From positions 1 to 6,354 of the forward strand of contig JBLIOL010000306.1 of assembly GCA_047639615.1 (NCBI GenBank): a stretch of DNA of 6,354 nt. Reading direction: 5' to 3'. The translations under genes were made by a program, and so were the position numbers. Under the pieces are notes generated by a model. The model searched no databases, was not told where the DNA came from, and saw only the letters and a list, made by a program, of their open reading frames with translations. Each line of letters starts with the position of its first letter. The first letter of the stretch is position 1. The stretch is from CAYWNK01 sp047639615 (GTDB lineage Bacteria > Planctomycetota > UBA1135 > GCA-002686595). Shown here piece by piece: positions 1 to 5,488 of this stretch.

Positions 1-387
1 GGCTACGCGCGACACATCGATGCTGAACTGCACGCGCTCGGGATCGTCCCAGGCCGGGTGATAGACCTGCTCCTTCAACCCATCGCGATGAAAGCCGCCA
101 TGGGGAAAGGCGTTGTAGGTGAACGGCACCAGCTCGCGCTCCCCGAGGAAGCCGCGCAGCTTGGCCAGATCCTCAGCACCCTCCTCGGACGCCAAGCGTC
201 CAGCCAAGGGCCCCGGCAAGTACATACCCACACCGAAGGGCCGCTCGGGCGAGAGTCGTCGCTTAAGCGGCACGGTGATCTCATCGATCCCCGCGCAGAC
301 TCCCTCCAGGTCCTCACCCGCATGCAGATTCTGGCAGTACGCCAGGCGCACACGTCGGCCCCCGTGGGCGGGATGGCCGAATTCCAT
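1..387 (-). CDS. eboE: EboE-family TIM-barrel protein (N-terminal part, cut by window edge)
   Basis: The reading frame is open from ATG at 387 to position 1, giving 129 residues; the C-terminal part lies outside the window. The sequence reads LAYCQNLHAGED at residues 15-26, RPFGVGMYLPGPLA at 49-62, FTYNAFPHGGFH at 89-100 and VYHPAWDDPERV at 108-119. This order matches what I remember of 'metabolite traffic protein EboE': a YCxNxHxGE start, a PFGxGLRL strand, a TxNxFPYGxFH motif and a VYxPDWxDPxR motif. EboE is a sugar-phosphate isomerase-like TIM barrel from the ebo cluster, which in cyanobacteria is linked to export of scytonemin precursors to the periplasm; its biochemical reaction is not established. 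The gene follows the Trm112-like gene with a 5-bp gap, so the two are probably cotranscribed. No clear ribosome binding site precedes the ATG. A related xylose-isomerase-like barrel is the main alternative. Confidence 0.75.
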   Translation of the reverse strand, partial: MEFGHPAHGGRRVRLAYCQNLHAGEDLEGVCAGIDEITVPLKRRLSPERPFGVGMYLPGPLAGRLASEEGAEDLAKLRGFLGERELVPFTYNAFPHGGFHRDGLKEQVYHPAWDDPERVQFSIDVSRVA

Positions 388-392
388 GGGAG

Positions 393-653
393 CTACTGAC
401 CGCCGACGGCGATGCCTTCGGGCACCAGCAGCACGGGAATCGTGTCGCGGATCGGATAGACGATCTGGCCGTCCTCGCGCACCAGACCAGCCTGCAAGAA
501 GTCCGTAACCTCGCTCTCACCCACGTTCGTGCAGCCGCCGGCGCTGATGCGGGCGTTGATGCCGTCGAGGAGTGCCTGATCGGCCTCCTTCAGGCTTTGG
601 TGGGTCTCGGGGCAGGCCAGCAGTTCCAGCAGGTCCTTGTCGATAGCGCTCAT
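393..653 (-). CDS. Trm112-like small protein (UPF0434/YcaR type)
   Basis: This 86-residue protein starts MSAIDKDLLELLACPETH and ends in a conserved half, GLVREDGQIVYPIRDTIPVLL (residues 56-76, with one residue between blocks). The pattern LLELLACPxxxxxL followed by G-L-V-x-x-D-G-x-x-Y-P-I-R-x-x-I-P-V-L-L is typical of the Trm112/YcaR family, whose members are usually 60-90 residues. Trm112 proteins act as small activator or partner subunits of methyltransferases; the bacterial versions are poorly characterised. The usual zinc site (CPxC and a second cysteine pair) is incomplete: only C14 and C41 are cysteines, and the second cysteine of the first pair is replaced within CPETH. I chose ATG 653 because the family alignment begins there; the frame stays open far upstream only because it shadows the opposite-strand gene. 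It is the first gene of the leftward unit and is followed by the EboE-like gene. Confidence 0.85.
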   Translation of the reverse strand: MSAIDKDLLELLACPETHQSLKEADQALLDGINARISAGGCTNVGESEVTDFLQAGLVREDGQIVYPIRDTIPVLLVPEGIAVGGQ

Positions 654-690
654 GGTGTCGGGGCGGTTGGGGCGTAGGGGCTCGGAGCGG

Positions 691-700
691 CCTATAGTGC
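691..700. promoter_or_regulatory. Possible shared -10 element between divergent genes
   Basis: The 56-bp gap between the Trm112-like gene and the rightward gene contains CCTATAGTGC. Its core CTATAG is a palindrome, so it offers TATAGT to the right (693-698) and TATAGG to the left. No good -35 hexamer lies at 16-18 bp on either side; the closest on the plus strand is TTGGGG at 667-672, with a 20-bp spacer. Rightward transcription from here would begin near 705, only a few bases before GTG 710. The call rests on position and the -10-like hexamers alone. Confidence 0.3.
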
Positions 701-709
701 AACAAGGTC

Positions 710-1906
710 GTGCGAACCGTACAGCTTGCTGTGCGTTCCAGCCGAATCCGAGACCCCGACCGCCCAGCGCCTGTGATTCAAATCCCCACCCTCGCCCTGC
801 TCGCCCTCGCCTGCATGCCCCCCCAGGTGCATTCGGAAGCGGAGACCTACAAGCTCCAGCTGCCCCCGGGGCCCGCCGCCCGGGCCTGGGCCGGGGTTGG
901 GCCGAGCACGCCCGCGGCACCGCTCTCTGCCGAGCTGCTGGCCCTCTTGGAACCGGGCGTGCCCCTCTGGGAGCAGGCCGAGACCTGGCAGCTATGGGCC
1001 GAGCGCCTGTCCGGCCTAGGAGATCGCCTAGCCCAGGACCAGCAGCCCGGCATGGGCCGCGACCAGTCCTCCGCCAGCGCCCGCGCCGAGCTCTGCCTGC
1101 TAGCCGCCGCCCAGGGCCGCGGCGCCGACGCCTGGGCCCACTTCGCACGCCTGACCGACGACCCAGGGCTGGCCGCCCGAGTCGCCCCGCTGCTGATCCC
1201 CGGCGTGCCCCTGGAAACCAAGATCGGCCCCGGCGGCGTGCCCCAGGGCTTGCCCGACGGCGCCAGCCTCTACCCGATCCTGCCCGAGTACCCCGCCGAT
1301 AGCCCCGCCGCCGATCTGACTTGGCGCAAGGCCGAAGTGCTCGGCCTACGCATCGGCGAGGCCCAGGTGCGCCTAAGCCTGGCGGTGGAATCCTCGGGGG
1401 TGGAGCTCGAGCTAGAACACCAGAGCGGCCCCACGATCGAGCTCGCCGCGCGCCTACCTGCGCCGGCCGAATTCGCCATCCGCTACGAGTACGTGGACTG
1501 GGAGCGCGTGCCCAACCCGCGCGAAGCCCACGGCGTGCGCCTGATCCCGGGCGAGGAGGAGCCGCACACGGTCTACGGCCGCGTGGCCGCCGCGCCCACG
1601 GCCTGGCCCACGCCGCGCCCGGGCGCCCTCTCAGCGCGCCTGCTACAGGACGGCCTATGGCTGGTGATCGCCAGCGATGATCCCGAGCACGGGCTCTGGC
1701 AGGCCACCGCCGTAGCCATCGGCAAGCTGCTCGGCGTGCCTGCCGGCACACGCGAGCCAGTCAGCCCCGGAACGAGCCGCACCGGCGTCGAATTGCCCGT
1801 GCCCCCCGAACCCTTCGACCTCAAGGAAGCCGACCAGCGCGCCGCCTTCGGTCGCTACCTTGCCTCCGCCCTCGAAGCCCACGTCCTGCACCGACCCGTT
1901 CGCTAA
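710..1906 (+). CDS. Uncharacterised protein with N-terminal hydrophobic segment, possibly exported
   Basis: I do not recognise this 398-residue protein. Codon use is strongly GC-biased at third positions, which supports a real gene. Read from GTG 710, residues 1-19 are arginine-rich, followed by a short hydrophobic stretch, IPTLALLALACM (25-36), and then VHSEAE (40-45). This looks like a weak signal peptide or a poor lipobox (ALAC). Residues 73-165 are mostly helix-forming and Ala/Leu-rich (ARAELCLLAAAQGRGADAW resembles a TPR-like helix pair). Residues 205-262 and 285-322 look like beta strands, joined by Pro/Glu-rich linkers. The start is uncertain: GTG 731 and GTG 773 are in-frame alternatives, and none has a good ribosome binding site (an AAGG lies only 2 bp before GTG 710). 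The stop is TAA, and pepP begins 12 bp later, so the two are probably in one operon. Confidence 0.7.
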   Translation: MRTVQLAVRSSRIRDPDRPAPVIQIPTLALLALACMPPQVHSEAETYKLQLPPGPAARAWAGVGPSTPAAPLSAELLALLEPGVPLWEQAETWQLWAERLSGLGDRLAQDQQPGMGRDQSSASARAELCLLAAAQGRGADAWAHFARLTDDPGLAARVAPLLIPGVPLETKIGPGGVPQGLPDGASLYPILPEYPADSPAADLTWRKAEVLGLRIGEAQVRLSLAVESSGVELELEHQSGPTIELAARLPAPAEFAIRYEYVDWERVPNPREAHGVRLIPGEEEPHTVYGRVAAAPTAWPTPRPGALSARLLQDGLWLVIASDDPEHGLWQATAVAIGKLLGVPAGTREPVSPGTSRTGVELPVPPEPFDLKEADQRAAFGRYLASALEAHVLHRPVR

Positions 1907-1918
1907 GCTCTAGCTCGA

Positions 1919-3259
1919 ATGACAACGCACAAGTACGCCCTCCAAGCCGCCCACCGCGCCAGCTACTTCGATCTGCTGCGCCAGCGCGGAGCCGCCGCCG
2001 TCATCCCGACCCACACGGCCAAGACGCGCAGCAACGACACGGAGTTCCGCTTCCGCCCGGGCAGCGACTTCTGGTACCTCACGGGCTTTGCCGAGCCCGA
2101 GTCCTACCTGGTCATGCTGCCCGCCCGGGAGCCCGATCAAGAGGATCGCACGATCCTCTTCCTGCGCGCCCGCGACCCGCTGCTCGAGACTTGGCACGGC
2201 CGTCGGCTCGGCATCGATGCTGCCCCCGATGAGCTGGGCATCGACGAGGCCTGGGACGAGAGCGACTTCTGGACAAGCCTGCCCGACCTACTGCGCGGCT
2301 ACGGCAGCCTGGTTTGGAGCGTAGGGCCCGAACCCGAGCGCGACCGGCGCTTCCTCGACATCGTCCAGAACCTGCGCAATCGCGCCCGGGGCAAGGTTCT
2401 CCCCCCCACGGAGATCCTCGACCCGCGTGGCCTGGTGCACGAACTGCGCCTACGCAAGGACGCGACCGAGATCGAGTGCATGCGCAAGGCCGCGGCGATC
2501 ACCGCCGAAGCGCACATGCAAGCCATGCGCGACTGCGCACCCGGCGTGAGTGAGCACGAAATCGACGCCCTGCTCGAATACACCTTCCGCCGCCGCGGCG
2601 GTGAGGGCTGCGCCTATACGAACATCGTGGCCGGCGGCGAAAACGCCTGCATCCTGCACTACGTGGAGAACAACCAGCCGCTGGTGGACGGCGAGCTGCT
2701 CCTGATCGACGCGGGCGCCGAGTGGCAGCACTACGCCTCCGACGTGACGCGCACCTTCCCGGTCAACGGCACTTTCAGCGAGGACCAGAAAGCCCTCTAC
2801 GAGGTGGTGCTCGCAGCCCAGGAGGCCGCGGTCGAAGCCGTGCGCCCGGGCGCTCCCTTCCGCGAGGTTCACGAAACCGCCCTAGCCTGCCTATGCCAGG
2901 GAATGCTCGACCTAGGCATCCTCACAGGCAGTCTTGAGGAGGTGCTCGAGTCCGGCGCCTACCAGCCCTACTACATGCACGGCACGAGCCACTGGCTGGG
3001 ACTGGATGTGCACGACTGCGGATCCAATACCACCCCAGAGGGCGAGTCACGCCTGCTGGAGCCCGGCATGGTCCTGACGGTCGAGCCAGGTCTGTACATC
3101 GAATCCGACTCGGAAGCCCCCGAGCGCTTCTGGGGCATGGGGATCCGCATCGAGGACGATGTGCTGGTCACCGCTGGCGGCCACGAGGTTCTGACGGCAG
3201 CCATCCCTAAGAGCGTGGCTGAGGTGGAAGCCGCCTGCGCCCCCCCCGTGCACGCCTAG
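1919..3259 (+). CDS. pepP: Xaa-Pro aminopeptidase (M24B, aminopeptidase P)
   Basis: This 446-residue protein removes N-terminal amino acids that precede proline in peptides and acts in the cytoplasm as a metalloenzyme with two metal ions (usually Mn). Residues 10-165 form the N-terminal creatinase-like domain, with the typical RSNDTEFRFRPGSDFWYLTG signature at 37-56. Residues 180-430 form the pita-bread catalytic domain. All five metal ligands can be assigned: D264 (LLIDAG), D275 (SDVTRTFP), H358 (HGTSHWLGLDVHD), E389 (TVEPGLYIE) and E412 (GIRIEDD). The accessory histidines H247, H354 and H365 are also present, in the same spacing as in E. coli PepP (about 440 residues). No signal peptide is visible. 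ATG 1919 fits the family N-terminus although no Shine-Dalgarno site is evident. The gene lies 12 bp after the uncharacterised upstream gene and 25 bp before the membrane protein gene. Confidence 0.95.
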   Translation: MTTHKYALQAAHRASYFDLLRQRGAAAVIPTHTAKTRSNDTEFRFRPGSDFWYLTGFAEPESYLVMLPAREPDQEDRTILFLRARDPLLETWHGRRLGIDAAPDELGIDEAWDESDFWTSLPDLLRGYGSLVWSVGPEPERDRRFLDIVQNLRNRARGKVLPPTEILDPRGLVHELRLRKDATEIECMRKAAAITAEAHMQAMRDCAPGVSEHEIDALLEYTFRRRGGEGCAYTNIVAGGENACILHYVENNQPLVDGELLLIDAGAEWQHYASDVTRTFPVNGTFSEDQKALYEVVLAAQEAAVEAVRPGAPFREVHETALACLCQGMLDLGILTGSLEEVLESGAYQPYYMHGTSHWLGLDVHDCGSNTTPEGESRLLEPGMVLTVEPGLYIESDSEAPERFWGMGIRIEDDVLVTAGGHEVLTAAIPKSVAEVEAACAPPVHA

Positions 3260-3284
3260 GGCCCCAGGAAGGGCCAAAATACAC

Positions 3285-4241
3285 TTGGAACAAGGACGCA
3301 GTGCGGGCGTGGAAGAACGCGAGGACAATGCCAGGCCCGGTGCCCCGCGGCGGGCCGATCTGGCATGGCTGGCCCAAACCTTGGGCCAAGCCGGCCGCCG
3401 GGCGGGCCGTCCCGGAGGATTCTGGATGGCGGGCATCGCTTACCACTTCCTCTCCTTCGGCTGGGCCTTCGGCGTGGTGTTGGCCATGCCCATGGTCGAC
3501 CAGTTCGCGCCCGACATGCCTTGGGGCCGAGTCGCCGAGCTAACCGGTGGCAGCCTACTGAGCCACGTAGCCCTCGGCGGCCAGGCCGGCTGGATCATGA
3601 TCCTGCCCCTGGCCATCGCCATGTTCCGTGCCGCCGGCGGACTCGCACGTTTGGCGCCCCTGGAGCGCTGGCAAACCGCCGCCCAGGAATCCGGCCGCGA
3701 CCATCCGCGCATGCGCCGCATCATGCGCGAAGGCAAGGGCACCACCCGCGCAGCCGGCCTGCTCTGGCTGCAGGTGCTACTGATGATGGGCCTCGCCACA
3801 GCCGCCCTGGTGCTGCCTGCCTGGGCCGTACTCTCCACCATGGGCTTCAGCGGCTGGAGCCCGCTGTCCGCCGTTGTGACGGGCCTAGCCGTGGCCCTGA
3901 CCTCCTTCTACGGATTCCTACTCGGAATCCTGTTCCAGCTAGCCCTGCACAGCATGGTGCGCAATCGTCGCGGCGTGGGCTCGGCACTGCTGCACGCTTG
4001 GCGCCTAGTGCGCAACGATCCGGGTGCTGCGATCCGCGCGGCCACCATGGATGCGGTCCTGCAACTGGTGGCCTCCCTAGGCCTGGTGACCGTAGGTTTC
4101 TTAGGCGGCCTGATCCCGCCGCTCAGCCTGGCCAGCTTCCTATGCCAGGCCATGATCTACGCCTGCACCGGCTGTATTCGCTGCCTGTACTGGAGCCGCG
4201 TGTACGAGGAATTTGGCGGCTTGAGCACGGCCCCCGAATAG
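3285..4241 (+). CDS. Multi-pass integral membrane protein, function unknown
   Basis: This 318-residue protein has a charged N-terminal tail (1-45) and then about five or six hydrophobic segments. These lie near residues 46-71 (GIAYHFLSFGWAFGVVLAMP), 101-121, 156-182, 194-222, 256-278 and 279-298. Between the second and third lies an Arg-rich loop (PRMRRIMREGKG). Before the fifth is an amphipathic stretch, ALLHAWRLVRNDPGAAIRAA, that resembles the A-x-x-x-W-x-L-V-R motif of bacterial membrane proteins of the DUF975/GPDPase-membrane-domain kind; this is a resemblance only. No enzymatic motif is visible. The proposed start is TTG at 3285, preceded by AGGAAGGG at 3266-3273 with an 11-bp spacer; GTG 3309 is an in-frame alternative. 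It is the last gene of the rightward unit, 25 bp after pepP. The tandem repeat region follows, and no U-tract terminator is seen on this strand. Confidence 0.75.
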   Translation: MEQGRSAGVEEREDNARPGAPRRADLAWLAQTLGQAGRRAGRPGGFWMAGIAYHFLSFGWAFGVVLAMPMVDQFAPDMPWGRVAELTGGSLLSHVALGGQAGWIMILPLAIAMFRAAGGLARLAPLERWQTAAQESGRDHPRMRRIMREGKGTTRAAGLLWLQVLLMMGLATAALVLPAWAVLSTMGFSGWSPLSAVVTGLAVALTSFYGFLLGILFQLALHSMVRNRRGVGSALLHAWRLVRNDPGAAIRAATMDAVLQLVASLGLVTVGFLGGLIPPLSLASFLCQAMIYACTGCIRCLYWSRVYEEFGGLSTAPE

Positions 4242-4302
4242 CTCCCACAAACAAAGCCCCCCCCGCAGGCCTACTGGCCTCGCACGCCCACAAGTAGGAG
4301 CT
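4240..4302 (+). other. Inverted-repeat structure after the membrane protein gene
   Basis: AGCTCCCAC (4240-4248) can pair with GTAGGAGCT (4294-4302) at eight of nine positions. This encloses a smaller hairpin in which AGGCC and GGCCT flank a TACT loop (4267-4280). No T-run follows, so it is not a standard intrinsic terminator, but it could stabilise or end the rightward mRNA. It overlaps the leftmost degenerate repeat unit. Confidence 0.35.
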
Positions 4303-4310
4303 CGACACGA
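4268..4310. repeat. Degenerate left-edge copy of the array unit
   Basis: This 43-bp stretch starts GGCCTACTGGCCT like an array unit, but it diverges after that (CGCACGCCC, GGAGCTCGACACGA) and its length breaks the 39/42-bp register. It carries a TACT loop instead of TGCT, which is shared only with the partial copy at the right edge and so may be the ancestral form. Confidence 0.6.
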
Positions 4311-4709
4311 GGCCTGCTGGCCTGGAACGCCAAGAGAAGCTCCCCGCTAGACCTGCTGGCCTGGAACGCCAAAAGAAGCTCCCCGCTAGGCCTGCTGGCC
4401 TGGAACGCCAAGAGAAGCTCCCCGCTAGACCTGCTGGCCTGGAACGCCAAGAGAAGCTCCCCGCTACTAGGCCTGCTGGCCTGGAACGCCAAGAGAAGCT
4501 CCCCGCTAGGCCTGCTGGCCTGGAACGCCAAGAGAAGCTCCCCGCTAGGCCTGCTGGCCTGGAACGCCAAGAGAAGCTCCCCGCTACTAGGCCTGCTGGC
4601 CTGGAACGCCAAGAGAAGCTCCCCGCTAGGCCTGCTGGCCTGGAACGCCAAGAGAAGCTCCCCGCTAGGCCTGCTGGCCTGGAACGCCAAAAAAAAAAGC
4701 TCCCCGCTA
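4311..4709. repeat. Tandem array, ten units of 39 or 42 bp
   Basis: Ten near-identical units start at 4311, 4350, 4389, 4428, 4470, 4509, 4548, 4590, 4629 and 4668. The 39-bp unit reads GGCCTGCTGGCCTGGAACGC for its first 20 bases, then CAAGAGAAGCTCCCCGCTA. The units at 4428 and 4548 are 42 bp because the final CTA is doubled. The last unit (4668-4709) is 42 bp because its AAGAGAA is replaced by a ten-A run (4689-4698), which is the T-tract of the minus-strand terminator. The units at 4350 and 4428 begin GACC instead of GGCC. Each junction plus the following unit start gives a small hairpin, AGGCC-TGCT-GGCCT. There are no variable spacers. The array fills most of the 500-bp gap between convergent genes, and I see no supported gene in it. 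One minus-strand frame and two plus-strand frames are open through the core unit, but no plausible start serves them. Confidence 0.97.
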
Positions 4710-4734
4710 GGCCTACTGGCCTGGCGGGGAACTT
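4689..4734 (-). terminator. Strong intrinsic terminator for the pyrH-frr-tRNA-Lys unit
   Basis: Read on the minus strand, AAGTTCCCCGCCAGGCC (4734-4718) pairs with GGCCTAGCGGGGAGCTT (4713-4697) around an AGTA loop. That is a 17-bp stem with one C-A mismatch and one G-U pair. A run of ten T residues (4698-4689) overlaps and follows the stem end. It lies 7 bp past the CCA end of tRNA-Lys. The stem's inner and 3' parts are the same sequence as the unit of the neighbouring tandem array. On the plus strand no T-run follows the hairpin, so it works in the leftward direction. Confidence 0.9.
4710..4724. repeat. Partial right-edge copy of the array unit
   Basis: GGCCTACTGGCCTGG matches the first 15 bases of the unit with TACT in place of TGCT. 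The sequence then departs into CGGGGAACTT, which forms the outer arm of the terminator hairpin. The array therefore ends inside the terminator. Confidence 0.75.
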
Positions 4735-4741
4735 GGGAGGG

Positions 4742-4817
4742 TGGTGAGCGCGCCAGGGATCGAACCTGGGACCTACTGGTTAAAAGCCAGTTGCTCTACC
4801 AACTGAGCTACGCGCCC
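4742..4817 (-). tRNA. tRNA-Lys (anticodon UUU)
   Basis: The 76-nt minus-strand sequence folds as a complete tRNA. The acceptor arm pairs GGGCGCG with CGCGCTC (one G-U), the D-arm is GCTC-AGTTGGTA-GAGC, and the anticodon arm is ACTGG-CTTTTAA-CCAGT. The variable loop is AGGTC, and the T-arm is CCAGG-TTCGATC-CCTGG. The discriminator base is A and the CCA end is encoded (4744-4742). The anticodon TTT lies at 4784-4782, position 34 from the 5' end, and decodes AAA/AAG. The gene starts 81 bp after frr and is followed within 7 bp by the intrinsic terminator, so it is probably transcribed with pyrH-frr or from a promoter I cannot identify in 4818-4898. Confidence 0.97.
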
Positions 4818-4838
4818 TCCCTTGTACTTGTGCTGGTC

Positions 4839-4853
4839 TCTGCCGGTGGCAGA
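4839..4853 (-). other. Short perfect hairpin between frr and tRNA-Lys
   Basis: TCTGCC and GGCAGA form a perfect 6-bp stem around a 3-nt loop, 21 bp upstream of the tRNA 5' end. It could be a processing site in a shared frr-tRNA transcript. No U-tract follows it, so it is unlikely to terminate transcription. Confidence 0.3.
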
Positions 4854-4870
4854 TGCGCAGGAGAATAAGG

Positions 4871-4896
4871 TTTCGGAGCCCGGAGGCAAGCCGAAA
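4871..4896 (-). terminator. Hairpin just after frr, weak terminator or mRNA end structure
   Basis: On the minus strand TTTCGG (4896-4891) pairs with CCGAAA (4876-4871). An inner GCC-TCCG-GGC stem has a UNCG-type tetraloop, which is known to be very stable. It begins two bases after the frr stop codon. The downstream sequence CCTTATTCTCC is only mildly T-rich, so full termination is doubtful; partial termination or protection of the frr 3' end is as likely. Confidence 0.4.
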
Positions 4897-4898
4897 TT

Positions 4899-5459
4899 CT
4901 ATAGCTCCATGATCTCGTGGTGCTTCTTGTCGTGGATCGCGGTCACCTTGCCCTCAAACTCCTTGAGGACGTCCTGGATTTCGCCGTGCAAACCCTTGTT
5001 GTCGTCCTCTGTGATGTCCTTGGACTTGAGCAGGCCATCGGCCTCCTTGTTGCCGTCCCGGCGCAGATTTCGCAGGGCCACGCGGCCTTCCTCGGCCAAT
5101 TCCTTGGCCTTGCCAGCATATTTCTTGCGCTGATCGCCGGACAGGGGCGGCAGATTGAGGCGCACCACCTTGCCATCGTTCTCCGGGCTGATACCCAGGT
5201 CCGACTTGAGCACAGCCTTCTCGATGTCCTTCAGGCTGCCCACGTCGAAGGGCTTGATCACCAGAGTGCGCGGCTCCGGCACGGAGATCTGCGCGATCTG
5301 GGACAAAGGGGTCATGCTGCCGTAGTAATCAACACGCACGCTGTCCACCAAACTGGCGGAGGCGCGGCCGGTGCGGATGCCGCGGAGCATGTCGTTGGTG
5401 TGGCTCAGGGCCTTCTCCATGCGGGTGCGGGTGTCTTTGATGACGCTGTCGTAGCTCAT
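4899..5459 (-). CDS. frr: Ribosome recycling factor
   Basis: This cytoplasmic 186-residue protein (family length about 185) works with EF-G to split the post-termination ribosome so that its subunits can be reused. Family landmarks appear in order: IRTGRASASLVD at 28-39, VDYYGSMTPLSQIAQISVPE at 43-62, RTLVIKPFD at 64-72, NDGKVVRLNLPPLSGDQRKK at 94-113 and ALRNLRRD at 128-135. The stretches outside about residues 30-105 are the long helices of domain I; residues 30-105 form the beta-rich domain II. ATG 5459 is supported by a good Shine-Dalgarno site, AAGGAG on the minus strand at 5471-5466 with a 6-bp spacer, the clearest in the window. It follows pyrH by 29 bp, the usual pyrH-frr order, and precedes tRNA-Lys. 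Confidence 0.98.
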   Translation of the reverse strand: MSYDSVIKDTRTRMEKALSHTNDMLRGIRTGRASASLVDSVRVDYYGSMTPLSQIAQISVPEPRTLVIKPFDVGSLKDIEKAVLKSDLGISPENDGKVVRLNLPPLSGDQRKKYAGKAKELAEEGRVALRNLRRDGNKEADGLLKSKDITEDDNKGLHGEIQDVLKEFEGKVTAIHDKKHHEIMEL

Positions 5460-5488
5460 AGGTCGCTCCTTACTGCTCGTTATTGACG

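Noticed and set aside
58..508. Plus-strand open frames over the left edge
   Set aside because: They are antisense to the EboE-like and Trm112-like genes, which show family motifs.
654..1751. Long minus-strand upstream extension of the Trm112-like frame (452 codons in all)
   Set aside because: It is Arg/Ala/Pro-rich low-information sequence antisense to a gene with normal codon bias; the family N-terminus begins at ATG 653.
3365..4297. Plus-strand 310-codon frame overlapping the membrane protein
   Set aside because: It is Arg/Pro/His-rich shadow coding in the +1 frame relative to the hydrophobic protein, which has the better composition and start.
4271..4690. Minus-strand 139-codon frame of LAFQASRPSGELL repeats as a gene
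   Set aside because: It is the tandem array read through; it has no proper start or ribosome binding site and lies beyond a strong terminator. Kept only as a finding.
4311..4709. CRISPR array
   Set aside because: Units are contiguous with no unique spacers, and no cas gene is present.
4917..5486. Plus-strand 189-codon frame opposite frr
   Set aside because: It is antisense to the clearly identified ribosome recycling factor gene; no family resemblance was seen.
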